Positions 12,726 to 24,671 are shown, counted from the first letter of the stretch. The stretch: 64,000 nucleotides of DNA from Bondarzewia mesenterica (GCA_004802705.1 SGPL01000041.1:39365-103364), one strand, 5' to 3'. Made by a program: numbers and translations. The notes: a model not told the origin generated them from the letters alone.

Positions 12726-14111
12726 TGCCCATTTGTTTATCGTCTCACTGTGCCGGGACACCAGTAACCGCAGAGAAGTAAAACATCTGATAGTGTGATC
12801 TAGCATTGGTGCATTTCGTGCGTTTGAGGATAACATTGTCTATCAAACCTGGTACCGTAGAGCCGATGTTGTCTCTATAGTACGATGCGTATGGCTAGGC
12901 CCAGGAACTTTTGCGGTGTCAAGAGCTCCACGACGACCACAAGGCGTTAGTTGAGATAGAACGCGAGGCTCAAAGATTTTACGGCACCACTGGGAAGGTA
13001 TGTCAATCCAGCATTCCTACACGCCTGCCTTTCTCAGCTGGGGCTTCCTTAATTTATACTTTCTTCTTCCGAACCATGTGCCTTATTGTGCACTCTCGCG
13101 GCCCGCGCCTTGTTGGTGTGCTTCGACGTCAATCCACCGCGGTATGAGGCAGAAGTCTCTCGCTCTCGCGACTCTGGTGCGAAAATTGTCTGTTATTAGC
13201 GTGTCTATCTCTTGTCTGCACCGCTATGGGAGCGAATCGTCCTCGCAATCTTTACAACGTGTCACGCAGGTCATCTCGACTTCGCAACCATGTGCTGCAC
13301 CTTCACCTTGACGCGCACGATACATGCATCTAGGTGGATGATGGAAGGACCTATTGGTTCTTTTTTGATTATATCCAATGTTAGCGATAGCTGGACTGCC
13401 GCCTCAGGTCCTGTCTATTTACTACCCCCTCCTTTCCTGTTACACCCGCCCTCGTCCGAATTCCCCCACCACGTCACTGGCTTCTCCCCCCTTCTCACCG
13501 CTTGCTGCATTGCTGAAGGGACCCTCGTGTGCACTGCTGCTTCCTCATCTCCCGCATCGCACGCGAGCGCTACCAAAGTTCTTGAGCTGAAGCAACATGT
13601 CGTTTGAACGTGCAGCTGCAGCCCTCGGCGGTTGCGTGGCGGAAACCTGGTTAGTTGGCAAGATTTGTCATTCGCACCCCAGTTGAATCCTCAGGTCACA
13701 TCTCTATCCATTCGTGCCGGCTCTTTCGTTTGTCTACATATTCACTTATCAGTGCTGTACGGAGCTCATTTGGGGCAGCATTGCGGATTCTGACCTGCGC
13801 TCTGTTCTCAACCGCTAGCTTCTTGCCAAAAATCATGGGGATGGGTACGAATATGGATCAAGTTGAGGGAAACGCAACGGCATTGGGGTCAAGTAAGTAT
13901 TGATTATCTTCCCTGTACCACACTTGGACACCCTCGTGCACTTTGCTAGTGTAATATACTTCTTCGTACCGAATTCAATAGTGGATCGTCACCCCGCATC
14001 ATCTGATAGGGTGGTCAAATACCATTTCAGACACTTTCTCATTCTCGCTTTTTCGACAGATAAGATATGTCAGAGCTAGTATGCTATAGTATTTTTGCAA
14101 GAAAGTGAAAA
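12726..14111. other. Mostly non-coding; one possible orphan exon
   Basis: At about 12908-12999 a short helical frame (RCQELHDDHKALVEIEREAQ) ends at a good donor (GTATGTC), but no partner exon was found. The rest, to 14111, is C/T-rich and shows nothing I can support. Confidence 0.35.
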
Positions 14112-15778
14112 TTATTCAGAATCGGAGAGCACGTCCGACATCCTCTGGAATACATCCCAGCTTGTTTCTAGTGTTAACTTTGGAGACCCAACCTCATGAT
14201 AGACACGACTTGCCAACACTGAGAATTCTTTAGTTACCCAACCCAGATGTTCTTCACGAGGACCGACGTCATCTGTAACCATTTGCCTGAGCTCTTCAAT
14301 GATCGCTGGTGACACGGGGATTATGCAGTCCACGCCTCCATATTGCTCCGGAACGCTAAACGCATGAGCGGGTACGTGTCCTGAAGGCATAGACTTATCC
14401 TTCTGAGATCGAATTCGGTGCTGGTTCCACCAGTTTCGGAAGTCGTCCAACTGTTCTTGAACCAATGGCGGGAAGATCCAGTAAAAGAGGTCACTGCAGA
14501 TGAAGAATGGTTCAAATTTTGAAAATGGAGGTGAAGGATGGACTCGATGGGTGCTCACCGGTGCCAAGGTAGGTTTGGATTGAAGATGTGCTCGACTTTT
14601 CCTTGCAGGATCTTTTCCTTTAAGTTAAGGCCGAGTTTCTCCTTGAGTGTTTTCCAAAAAGCTTCGATGACAGTGTTATGCACACTTTTCATGAAGACAT
14701 GCTCTGGGTGAACTGCTGGATCAAGGTCTGGAGCACAAAAGTCCCTTTCGATTCAAGTAGTCACATATTGTTGGACAGCCAGCTGACAACAAGAGCCGAC
14801 ATACCTGATCGCAACCTGAATAGCATACATGATGCCAGTTTCAGATCCCTTGTCTGTTGTAATTTGGATTGATATGCCTAAACGTCAGGCAATTTATGTG
14901 AGGAAGAAACGCTGAGAGACATGCAAATATTGGGATTTGAGAAATTGACCTACCACCATACATCTCAATCAGATCTATGAATAGATGTGCCAGAGCCCCC
15001 GCTGCTCGACAGTTAGGTATCACTTTGAGCAGCAAGACGTAGCTAGGCCATTTGTCTTTGAACCCGTAAATTGGTAAACTGATATCTCCCATTTGCAGAG
15101 CGAATTGGCCGAGTTTTTCATGACCGTCGCCAGAGATCTCTCGAAAAGGGCCGATTGACGATAGCGGTTGGCGTGAGATGCCAGATAACTTTCTTCCTGG
15201 AAATCGAGCGGCGAACCCCTCTGGATAATGCGCGAGCATAATTTGCCGAACGAGATCTCTGCAATATCCGTGCCGATGTTGAATTAGTTGAATATTGAGA
15301 TAGTTGTCGCTGTTACGCTTACCTTGGAATTGGCACCCCATTATCCTTGAGTTTTCCTTTGATGAAAGAAGGCCCATTATGCTCGATACCTTTCAAGCCA
15401 CCTTTCTCTACTTCATCTAAGACTAGCTGCGTCGCAACTTCCAATGGTGGTGGTTTTCGAACAGAAGGGATATCGAGTCTTTTTTCATGTTGATTCAGCG
15501 TAGTCCGCCTGTAGTAATCATTGCTGAATGTCATTATAAGATTAAGAAAGAAGAATGCAGTGCTCACCCTATGGAGAGACCGAGGTCTTTCCTCAATGCA
15601 GCGATCTTCTCGTCACGCGATAGACCTTGTTGCACGTATCTTAGAAGAGTATCACGGAATATATCATCTGGCGGATCTAATTTCACGAGTAAGTACAATT
15701 CACAAAAACAACATCTGAGGATACCGTATTCTTACATGCTTTGGATCCATGACCGTTCTTTCCGGTAGGATTTGGCAT
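14112..15778 (-). CDS. Basidiomycete integrase-core (DDE) protein, intact
   Basis: ATG at 15778. Seven or so exons join cleanly to a stop at 14112. This family is annotated in mushrooms as an integrase core domain protein and is probably a domesticated or solo transposase. An N-terminal helical region leads to VPSVRKPP-like sequence (here DIPSVRKPPPLEVATQLVL), then the RNase H-like fold. The three acidic residues are in place: D in EISGDGHEKLG, D in ITTDKGSETG and E in VHNTVIEAFW. After that come DLFYWIFPPLVQ and WNQHRIR. No stop or frameshift was seen, unlike most of its neighbours. The reaction would be DNA strand transfer if it is active. No long inverted repeats were found round it by eye. 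Short GATCCGTCC repeats lie just upstream (16047-16164). Confidence 0.75.
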
Positions 15779-16046
15779 TTTAGTGGACGAACACTAGGTA
15801 GCAGTTCTAGACGTGACGAATCTGAAGCATATCATTAAGTATGCTTGTTCAAGAATGAATCGTGCTCACCAGAATGCTAACGAAAAAGCGAGTTCAGTAT
15901 CTGAGAAGCTTAACCAGGATACAGAGTGCTCACGCCTACCACATACTCGTACCTTGTGTGGCGCCCGCTGGTGTTGGGCCTTGTAAGGGCAGGACCTAGG
16001 CATATGTGTACTGAAGTTGTATCCGAAATCGCTGATTTTGACCGTT

Positions 16047-16164
16047 TCCGTCCGCATAGATTTCAGCCCAGATCCGTCCACATTAGGATCGGACTACCCA
16101 TTTTTAACCGAATCCGTCCACATAATCGAATATAAGTTCAATTTTTGAGCGATCCGTCCGCATA
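16047..16164. repeat. Four short spaced repeats TCCGTCCRCAT
   Basis: The 11-base word TCCGTCC[AG]CAT occurs at about 16048, 16073, 16113 and 16153, three times preceded by GA or GAA. The spacing is 25, 40 and 40 bases. They lie about 300 bases upstream of the integrase-like gene start. They could be subterminal transposase sites or regulatory sites; this is inference. Confidence 0.5.
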
Positions 16165-16808
16165 TCTATCAAAAAAAGCGTCCCGAGGATACAGAAAGGT
16201 CCAGAAGTAGATTACAGCTATCTACTGATCATCCTCGTCATCCTAGGCTTCATCTCCGGCACCCTCAACACCTGTAGCAGCCCCCTTCATCTTCTGAAGC
16301 TCGTTCAGTTGCTGAACGGCTTCATGGACCTCACCAACATGGTCCTGCAACTCCGAGAATATGTGTGTGGACAATGGGCAAAGGGTAATAAATTTGAGTG
16401 GGTTAGCACTGTCCATCTCCACTACATGTCGCGAGAAACCAGTAGAAAGCGAGAAGAGAAGATGAGTACGCGGAATACACATGAATGTGGCACATCCCCC
16501 CAATGATTTGCACGACATCGAATGATGAAGGTCATTGAAGGGGCCTTGGAGACGTGGCCATTCGGCGAATGGAGTGCATTGATGGCACCACTGGAGTCCA
16601 AGTCTGGTGAAGGCGAAGGCGACGAGAGGGCGGTGTGATGAAGGGTAGATAAAATTGTTGATAGAATGACAAGCCTGTGGAGTCGATCGACACGCATATG
16701 GGATACGTGGGTTCGACGGTATCGCAAAGGACCATGGACAACACGATCAAAGGGAAGCACAGCTGGGAACATGTAGTGGGCTGGTGCGAAATCAATTATC
16801 TTGAGCTA

Positions 16809-17054
16809 TCAAACTGACGAAGGAAGTGATGAAAACTCACCAATGCATAAAACAACCAAAAAAACTTCACTGAGGAAGACGCAAGCGGCGAGACTAACAG
16901 CCTGAACACTGATCTCGCTGTCTACTGCCAATACTCGCAAGAAACACACAAATTGACTGTGCGCCATCAACAAGACAACGGCAGAAAAACTAGCAAATAT
17001 CGCGAAGACCGCCGGGATGAAGTGTACAAAGGCGTCGCGCGATGCCTCTCGCAA
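16809..17054 (-). CDS. Possible membrane-protein exon, unassigned
   Basis: One frame gives two hydrophobic stretches (FAIFASFSAVVLLMA and SLAACVFLSEVFLVVLCIG) and ends at a good donor (GTGAGT). A following frame at 16540-16790 could be a second exon, but its reading is not family-like. It could be a remnant of a basidiomycete membrane protein or chance. Weak call. Confidence 0.2.
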   Translation of the reverse strand: MREASRDAFVHFIPAVFAIFASFSAVVLLMAHSQFVCFLRVLAVDSEISVQAVSLAACVFLSEVFLVVLCIGEFSSLPSSV

Positions 17055-17261
17055 GAAAGGTCGGGTTATTTCTATGACCGCAGGAAGAGGGTCAGCTCAT
17101 AAATGCACAACAAAGTTTGATAGGGAACCTTACGGTATGTTCTCATAGGTTTCAATCTCCCAGTCAAATGAGGAAAAAATTTGCATTGACTCGGAGTTCC
17201 TCGATTGAAGAGAGGAGGAGCGACAAAGATGGGAGAAAAGGTCAATTCCAGGAGGGTATTA

Positions 17262-17624
17262 CAGGGTGTTGCATAATAACGTGCAGGTTCGCGTTCAAAA
17301 AATTTGTTTGGTTGTGTTGTGTCCGGGGAGAATTTGTGACAGCTTGTCATCGCCTACGTATTTTCGTCCACCCGCTCCGAGTCCCTCAGTCCCTTTTCCC
17401 TCAGTTTCCTGTCGCAAACTTCAGTAGTCTCGAACCTTCAACCTCTTTGCTTTGTTTATATGTGTTCTTGAAGCTCAATAGAGATGAGAGGAGCCATTGT
17501 AACAGACAACCATCCCTGAGCATCCCTGGGATAAATGTGACAGATGTCACAAATTCCGCCCAGACACAACACGACCAAACAAAATTTTTGAACGCGAACC
17601 TGCACGTTATTATGCAACGCCCTG
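17262..17624. mobile_element. MITE-like element with 79 bp inverted repeats
   Basis: Left 17262-17340 and right 17546-17624 are inverted copies of the same 79 bp with about 8 mismatches by eye. The ends read CAGGGYGTTGCATAATAACG inward. Both ends are flanked by TA (17260-17261 and 17625-17626), the target-site duplication of Tc1/mariner-type elements. The 205 bp centre holds no ORF. This is a non-autonomous element, and its autonomous partner is not in the window. The high arm identity suggests a fairly recent insertion. Confidence 0.85.
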
Positions 17625-17626
17625 TA

Positions 17627-18225
17627 AATATACATATCTACCAATGTTCCTAGGTCAGTATGGTTCCTAGTTCCTGCATTCCAGTGGCTCCCCTAGCTGG
17701 AAGAGGCGTGCGCGCGGAGTTGATGATCAGGGACTTTGCTTTAACTTTTAGAGACCAAGGGCTTCAGATCTGAACTGAGCTAATAAGATGATGATGGGAT
17801 GCACGAGGATCTACGAGGATGCGAAGGGATGCGATACCAATTTTTTTTTTTGCGTTTCCGGCCCTGGTTGCTGAAGCGCTGACGACTGAGATATGATGCC
17901 TTGGCTTATTGCTCAACAGTTCCAGTCGGAGGGTAGATTTGCGTTGATGAGCAGAGCAAGAGTTGTGCAGATTGCGACACACCTTGATTATGTCAACGTA
18001 TGTTCACCGCGCCGAGTCGTGCATAACCTCTACGACTGACGTTCTGTGCTTCATTTCTCAGATGGGGTATGGCGCTTGAGCTCTGCAGGCGTTCAATGCA
18101 TATTATTCAAGAGAATAATTGAACCTTGATGAATTTTCACAGGCAGAGCCGTTTATATAGACGCAGCGGCGATTGATGAAGTGCGTCAGTGTTCTCTCCA
18201 AAGTCTGATCCCATTTCTGAGCTTT
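17627..18225. other. No recognisable gene
   Basis: Sequence between the MITE-like element and the Kre33-like remnant. It may include eroded upstream parts of that gene, but none could be aligned by eye. Confidence 0.35.
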
Positions 18226-19710
18226 GATATCATCAACAGACTTTCTTACCGACAGTCTCACCATCCGCTCACCAACTGCAATGCCCTCTCTTTTGCAACG
18301 CCTGACTGAATGGAAGCTAGAGAATCTGGATTACCTGGGAGTAACTTATGGACTTACTCCGCAACTTCTTCGGTTTGTCCGAACCTTTTCATCACGAACA
18401 GACGGTTTACTATGACTTTGTGACACCGACAGATTTTGGAAACGAGCAGGATATGTCCCGCTTTACATCCACCAAATGCAGAGCGAGCTTACAGGGGAGC
18501 ACAGTTGTGTCATGGTCCGGGTCTCAACTTTGCAGGCGATGGAGAACTTCAGTAGCTAGGAGAGTTCACGAAGTGTGAAGTCGATCTTTCCGTTTCTATG
18601 TATGATAGCTGACAACTCTCCTTCCAACCTAACTAGACTTCCGCTGGCGGTTCCTTTCTCTACTCTCATTTAAATTCCGTGACTTTGGGAGTGTCATGGG
18701 GCTGAGTGTTCTTGAAGCTGTGAATGCTGGTGTCAAGTATCTTGACGCATCGCCAGGTTTAGAGTTTCTTGACCACTACTTTCTTGACCCGCCCTTATTT
18801 GCCTCTTTTCCTGTAGAGCTCGCTTCTACTGAGCTTTCTTTCCTTATGACACCATTCGATCTCAAGCGATTGGAATCGTACGCTCAAAACACTTTGGATT
18901 ATCATGTCGTACTTGATCTCCTTCCGACTGTCGTGTCACTATACTTTGAGAAACGTCTCGGTGAGGCGACGCATTTAAGCACGATCTAAAGCAGCCTCTT
19001 GCTTGAAATGGGGTTGCAGCGAAAGAGTGTCGAGGAAGTTGAGGTTCGTTATTTCCTAAAATTTGCCGCTTGTACTTTATCTGATCCGCGTCATTCCCTG
19101 CGGCCGTATATCATCTTTTTCTATGATACAGAGCAAAGTGCAGCTGCGCGTCTCAAGCCCTGGCATTTTTCGTGAAGCTCGTTTGAAAAGTGACGACAAA
19201 GTTGCAAGATATCCAGCAAGCTGTGATTAGTGCAAGCATCCGTGATGCCTTTGCACAGCCTGTCATAGCTGGCTCACGTGTCGGAGGCGAGAGTTTGCAA
19301 GTCTCTGCGGAGCAAGGATTGAAAAGCATGGAAGCTGCGCTTGACGAAGCGGGAGGTGAGGTGACGAATGCGCTGCGGGAGAAGCAACGCGCGATGATTG
19401 ATGCTCTGAATCTCAGTCGGTGAGCATATATTTCTCCAGGCACATCTTTGGTTTCCACCCTGCGTATGCATGGTCTGCAGCTCATGCTCATCAGTCTCTC
19501 CATGCAATGATGCAGGTATGCCATCAATGACGCATGTGCAGATTGGTCCAACATAGAAGCGCAGATGCAGAGCAGTCTGTCAATGCGAAGGGGAGGTCGA
19601 CAGTCGTGAGTGTGAAGAGTGTTGTGGCGGGCAGCAAGCGAGAGGTGGATGGGGCTGCTGGTGAAGGTGGTGAGGGGGATGAAAAAAAAAGATGAGGAGA
19701 GGCCAGAAGG
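18226..19710 (+). pseudogene. Kre33/NAT10 RNA cytidine acetyltransferase C-terminal remnant
   Basis: Blocks in order match the C-terminal third of Kre33/NAT10, which acetylates cytidine in 18S rRNA and tRNA. They are MPSLLQRLTEWKLENLDYLG with VTYGLTPQLLRF (18270-18380); YIHQMQSELTGEHSCVMVRV in another frame (18465-18530); FGSVMGLSVLEAVNAGVKYL (18690-18745); MTPFDLKRLESYAQNTLDYH with VVLDLLP (18846-18930); SLLLEMGLQRKSVEEVE (18990-19040); KLQDIQQAVI (19200-19230); EAGGEVTNALREKQRAMIDA (19345-19400). A TAA at 18987-18989 interrupts the frame where the family has a residue, and other frame changes occur. Introns after VEEVE and at the final SR/YAIN join are still in place, so the copy is DNA-derived. 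The helicase-like N-terminal half is missing. Confidence 0.78.
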
Positions 19711-20275
19711 CCAAGCGGTAGTACTACGGTAGGCATGTACTTTTCAAAATTTCTTAACTCACCAAAAGTATATGTATGCACTTCTGGGCAGATTGGCATC
19801 GTCGTGCTCCGTAATGATATACTCAACGCTCAACGTACTTCCAGTCAAGTACTACTTACCACGCAGTCACGAAAGTCGCAACGGAGACCAGAGAATGCAT
19901 GTCACATTATTTGTGGTACAACATTTGTGGTGCAACGCGTCTTTCATCTCAGTCTGACATTTCTGCTCGTGAGTCGTTTCCGACTTCCTCACACTTGATC
20001 GATTGCAGCATGGACAAATCGCCTTTGGCAATTTCTCACCATCACACATCATATCCGTTCGATCTCTGGAAGGTCACCTAGTAGAGAAGGTGTATTCCTC
20101 ATCTTGCTGGAGCATTCGCACGCACGCATCAGTGATGCTTCCAGAACAAATAAAGCCTCGCAGATTTCAAAGTATGCATTTGGAGAAGTACTAGCATGCA
20201 GGGTGCTTCCCGTCCACCAGCTAGTGCTAGGCTACAAAGCTGTCTATCACCATTTTCCAGACCTTACCTCTGTCA
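19711..20275. other. No recognisable gene
   Basis: No supported feature between the Kre33-like and GST-like remnants. Confidence 0.35.
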
Positions 20276-20725
20276 CTATCTGCGACTAGTTCCTTCATTG
20301 GCCTTCAGAAAATTGCCTCCCTCGTCCAACTGAAGTACTCTAGACTGCGAGGCGGCAGCTGTACTATCGAATGATATCCACATATGAGGAAAAATCGGTC
20401 TCCCAACCTTTGATGATAGGACTTCGGTGAACATCTGTTGCAGCGCGTCCATGCCAGCAGGGATGATGCGTGGAGCGGAAGGGTATGTCTTGTCAAGGCA
20501 CTGAGCGATCTTGTAGGATTTAGATATCACAGCACCCGTTGTGGTGTCGTGTATGACAAGGTTGTGGTGACGTGTATGACAAGGTGTAGTGCAGTTTTCG
20601 GGTTCCCATCCCAAACTTCTGTGTGCTCTGTGCCGATCTTCTTGAAAATGTCGGCAATGTCAGGGTATATCGACTCAGACCGTCTTTATGTGGAGGCCCT
20701 TCATGTTGAGTGCAAGTCTAAAGTG
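20276..20725 (-). pseudogene. Glutathione S-transferase N-terminal remnant
   Basis: On the minus strand the sequence reads RLALNMKGLHIKTV, then TGA where the family has tryptophan, then DIPDIADIFKKIG. It continues as VIHDTTTGAVISKSYKIAQC and LDKTYPSAPRIIPAG. This is the thioredoxin-like GSH-binding half of the fungal GST class common in wood and litter basidiomycetes (Ure2p/etherase-like). A frame change lies between the two blocks. The helical C-terminal half is only partly present. The TGA and the frame change make it a pseudogene fragment. Confidence 0.7.
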
Positions 20726-21027
20726 TAGGACTCTGTGTCAATATTTAATGGGTGTATCATCCTGGGGCATTTTACACCATGGGCAGAGATGACATATCTA
20801 CAGAAACGTTAGCATCAGCACCGACACCGGGTAAAAAGAAAAGGTCAAGTACTTGCACTACACTGTTTCGCGGTGAATTCTGTAAATCGCCTGGAGTTGA
20901 GAATGTGTAACAGATCAATTCAGTACCGACCGTATTTCTTTGATCTTTACCATTACTGCTGGAAAGCAAAGAATGATAGAATAACACACAGGACATACTG
21001 CATACCTTAATACCGGTAATAACACTG

Positions 21028-21358
21028 TAAATATCCACAATTTGCCTTTGTAAAATCTTCAAAATATGTTTATTGCTCGTGCCTTCATTTGTAGAGCTTA
21101 GTCGATGATGCTTGTGAAGATTTTAATCTGGGTTGCGGACTGTCTGTGCAATGTTGAAGTCACGTGCACTCTCCGAACAGCAAGACTCGCTGCACATTTT
21201 AGCACCAGCAACAACATATTAAATATCCATAATTTGTACTTGTAAAATCTTCAAAATATATGTATTGCTTGTGCCTTCATTTGTAGAGCTTAGTCGATGA
21301 TGCTTGTGAAGATTTCAATCTGGGTTGCGGACTGTCTGTGCAATGTCGAAGTCACGTG
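21028..21358. repeat. Tandem duplication, period 192 bp
   Basis: Sequence 21028-21166 recurs at 21220-21358 with few differences: TAAATATCCA, the CTTGTAAAATCTTCAAAATAT-like piece, GTAGAGCTTAGTCGATGATG, ending in GAAGTCACGTG. The offset is exactly 192 bases at the anchors I checked. The rest of 20726-21827 shows no gene. Confidence 0.85.
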
Positions 21359-21827
21359 ATGGAGGCTGTTCAATGAAATCACATATACATTTCGACAAAT
21401 GGTAGGACTCTGTACTACAGCCATGCCTATGACAGATTGAAGAGCATGCAACACTGACAATGATGACCCAAAAGCCAGAAGATTTGAATCATATCCTTTC
21501 AAAAATAGTCAAGCATTTAGACGCGAACACAGTTTAGTAATTTGGCGTGGTACAACTCCTAATACAACACACAAGCACGATACGAATGACAGTGCCAACA
21601 GGATACAAAAAAATGACAAATTCATATGTAGATGTAGGAAAACAAGGGAAGGGCATAATTCAGAAAAAAGAGGAGTGAGAAAGGCATAAAAATGATGTAG
21701 GAAACGCATATGCACCGAAAGGAATAGCTTTAACTCCATCAACATGACGGAGCGTTTATCTACAAGTTTGAAATGTAAGCATTGTAATAGGATGCATGAA
21801 AAGTAAGAAGCAGGAATGAAATCGTAC

Positions 21828-22627
21828 CTATAAAGATAAAAGCTTATCTTGTGAAGTCACCGATCTTCCCTCGTCAACCATAGATTTATGGTCCTTCTCC
21901 ATTGCAACGTCCAAACCAATATCCTTTCCAGCTATATCCAAACCGATATCCTTCCCAGCCATATTCAAACCAATATCATTCCGCATCTTAGCACATTCGA
22001 TCATTTGAGCGAGTTGCATATCCACAGCTCTCAACGATTCCTGATGCTTCACCCGACACTCCTTGATGTATGTCATTATACGATCGTACTCTCTCTCTTT
22101 AGAGAGCATCAGGTTTGCTTCGGCAAGTAAAGCGTCTCTGGATGCTTTTTTTGCGCGGATGGCAAGGTGGAAAGCGTGCGGTGGCATCGAACTGAGCCCT
22201 TGAAGAAAAACGTTTCGAGACTAAAAATCGTAAGAGATAGTACAGACATCAGCTATATATTATACGATCATACTGTACTATCAGCACTCACCTGATTGAT
22301 AAAAGTAGGGTTATGTTTGACGTTTGATCCCTGTTCAACAGCGTGAAATGCAAAGAAGAATTCCTCGCGAGCGCGTTGCGCTGCCTCGATAGTAGGAGAG
22401 GTAGAGCGCTGATCCTCCTCAGTTTGAGGAGTTTGAGGCTGAAGATGTAAGGATTTAACATAGAAGTGATGCGTCGGGTATGGCCCATATCTGAAACGGT
22501 GAGTATCTTCGTCAGATTGTAACACATCCACATCCAAAGAGTTGGGAGTCGCAGATAATAGAGAAGAAGGTGGAGGACAACTGTCAGAGCGATGGGCTTT
22601 AACAACTGTGCGAGGCATGGTAGACAT
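21828..22627 (-). CDS. Small coiled-coil protein of unknown function
   Basis: ATG at 22627. Exon 1 runs to 22292, a GT-AG intron covers 22221-22291, and exon 2 runs to a stop at 21828, giving 242 residues. The N-terminal part is low complexity. From residue 115 on a long amphipathic helix is likely (AIRAKKASRDALLAEANLML, then KEREYDRIMTYIKE). Near the C-terminus a 9-residue unit is repeated three times (DIGLNMAGK, DIGLDIAGK, DIGLDVAME). I recognise no family. It is divergent from the DUF6532-like gene at 22920. A 61-codon frame ends in TAA directly before this ATG, in the same phase. Confidence 0.6.
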
Positions 22628-22919
22628 TTATGATGGTAGTGGAGTGGTAGCGATAGTGGTACGCTGATAAACGGCACTTTCCTTAATGAGTAGATTTTCG
22701 GAGATTACCCTCTGCCGCATCTGCCGAATGATTACTGTAGGCGCAGATCTATCAGTGGGCACATCAGATTCAAAGATTTCATCGCTACTGATCAACTCAT
22801 CTTTCAAGTGCATATATCGAAAAAATAGGTATGTTTATTTTATATTAATCTTACATCTATCAGAGATACAATAAAACATAACTATACTGATTCTAATACG
22901 AAGCAAAATCGGAGATCTC
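22628..22919. promoter_or_regulatory. Shared intergenic region of a divergent gene pair
   Basis: Only 292 bp separate the two start codons (22627 minus, 22920 plus), so both promoters must share it or overlap. It is A/T-rich near 22830-22880. No clear TATA box or binding site was chosen. Confidence 0.5.
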
Positions 22920-24671
22920 ATGGATCAATTGGATGAGCTGAAACCAGAGTTTTGGACGACTGAGCTTCTAGAGATGGGCTTGAGAGAATTGAGAGAAACA
23001 GAGAATGCAGTACAAAATGGTCAGTATTCTTGTAATTACTATATGTTAGACTGATCTTATTTTTTCAACCCTCTTTCTAGTTCTTCAGGATCATACGACG
23101 ATGCATCCTTCATCATCTCACCATGATTATGCCGAACTATTGGCTCAGCAATTTCATAACAGCGATGCTGCATTGATTGAGGCTAACACTGCAACTCTTT
23201 CTGGTTAGTTGCTCACCTTTGTATATTATCGCTTTATTATCTTTACAATTTTATCGATATAGAAGAATCTGATTTATGGCAGATGCCTAGTATGCCAGGC
23301 CATACAAATTGGCCTATGAGCTCTACTCTACAGATGCTTCAACAAGGCACATCTGAAATGCTGCCCATTCCGACTGGATTAAAAGATAATCTCTCATATC
23401 TCCCTCATATTGGAGAATTACAGCATATAGAAGAACCGATGACGCTTCGAATTCCTTCTATAAGTCGGAGGAGTTTTTCTAACAGAACAGATCATCGCCA
23501 TCAGCCGTATAGAGGACGACAAGCTAGCATTACAATGCCAGCCCTGCCTTCTATATCCAGGCCATCTACTTCTAGCTCATCTGTTCCACCTTCGTCTACA
23601 ATACTTCCTGATCTTCGTTCACCACCGCCTTCTATTCCTTTATCTTCACATCCACTCAATCCTCCTTGGATTGCCCCTGGTCCATCGCTTGCTATGAACC
23701 CTCGACCGATTGGCAGAGCAAGATCTAGCAATAACGAGAAGTCGGCATTACAATATGCTAATTCGTTAATTTGTATTCGTATTTTAACGGAAAACGCTAT
23801 GCCAGACAAAAGTGAAGTAAAAGTTTGGGTTCAGGAGGCGAGCACGATGGCTAGTGAAAGGTTTAGCATTCGTAAGTACAGTATAAATATTATTTACCAT
23901 CTAATAGATTCTTATAGTCTAGTTTTTATAGCATTTTATCCTCGCCATCATGATGCGATGCGAGACTCGATCAATACCGTTCGTGGCTGGTTTAAAACAG
24001 CCGCTGAAAAGTGCGGTGATTTTTACGCATTGCACAGACCCATTGAGAGGGAGAAGGAGATAAGTGACGCAGACTGGAAGCTTGGCAAGATACAGGAGTG
24101 GACTTATCTTCGTGATAAATATATCCACATCTATCCGGACGAAGATGTTGAAGATGAACATGGAAAGGTAAGTTTTTTATTAACATAAAGATCTTGCTAA
24201 TAAGTCTTTCTGTAGAATCGCATTCAGCATTTTCAGCGTGCCACTATTGAAACAGTCATCCATGATGTCCTGTTTCTTGACGCAGACATGCCTGGACATC
24301 GCCTTTTTAACCAGCTCTTCAATGATACCGGAATGATCTCGAATGAAACCATAGCCCTAGCGTCCATTTCCCTAAGGATCTTACTTGATAGCTTTGCGGA
24401 AGGCTATCATACGCTTACGCATTTTTCTGCCGATAAATATTGGCCGTTATATCTCATTCTCATGCAACTGATGGCGGCAATTGAGCAAGGATTTTTTGGG
24501 CCGGATGCGAAAGACGATTTCATCAAACTCAAGCAGGGGATATTAAGAAGGGGACGGCGAGTTTTTTCATTTATACTATTGAATCAGACTAGCTTATCGC
24601 ATCATGCAGGAAACTTCAACCTCATCGTTCAATGCATTAGAAGAATTTTCAACAAATTGTTCTATGTGTAA
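22920..24671 (+). CDS. DUF6532-like basidiomycete protein
   Basis: Exons 22920-23019, 23081-23203, 23263-23871, 23932-24168 and 24215-24671 join in one frame and give about 500 residues. The first 260 are Ser/Pro-rich. The C-terminal part has the features I associate with DUF6532, a family spread in Agaricomycetes. These are FYPRHHDAMRDSINTVRGWF, then QHFQRATIETVIHDVLF, then NETIALASISLRILLDSFAE, and ADKYWPLYLILMQLM. No catalytic motif is known to me. Members are often found near repeats and in copies that vary between strains. The intron at 23872-23931 is 60 nt with no stop, so its retention would only add 20 residues. The gene looks intact. Confidence 0.68.

Noticed and set aside
13212..13607. 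131-codon plus-strand frame
   Set aside because: No family features, no usable splice partner, and proline/serine content expected from pyrimidine-rich DNA.
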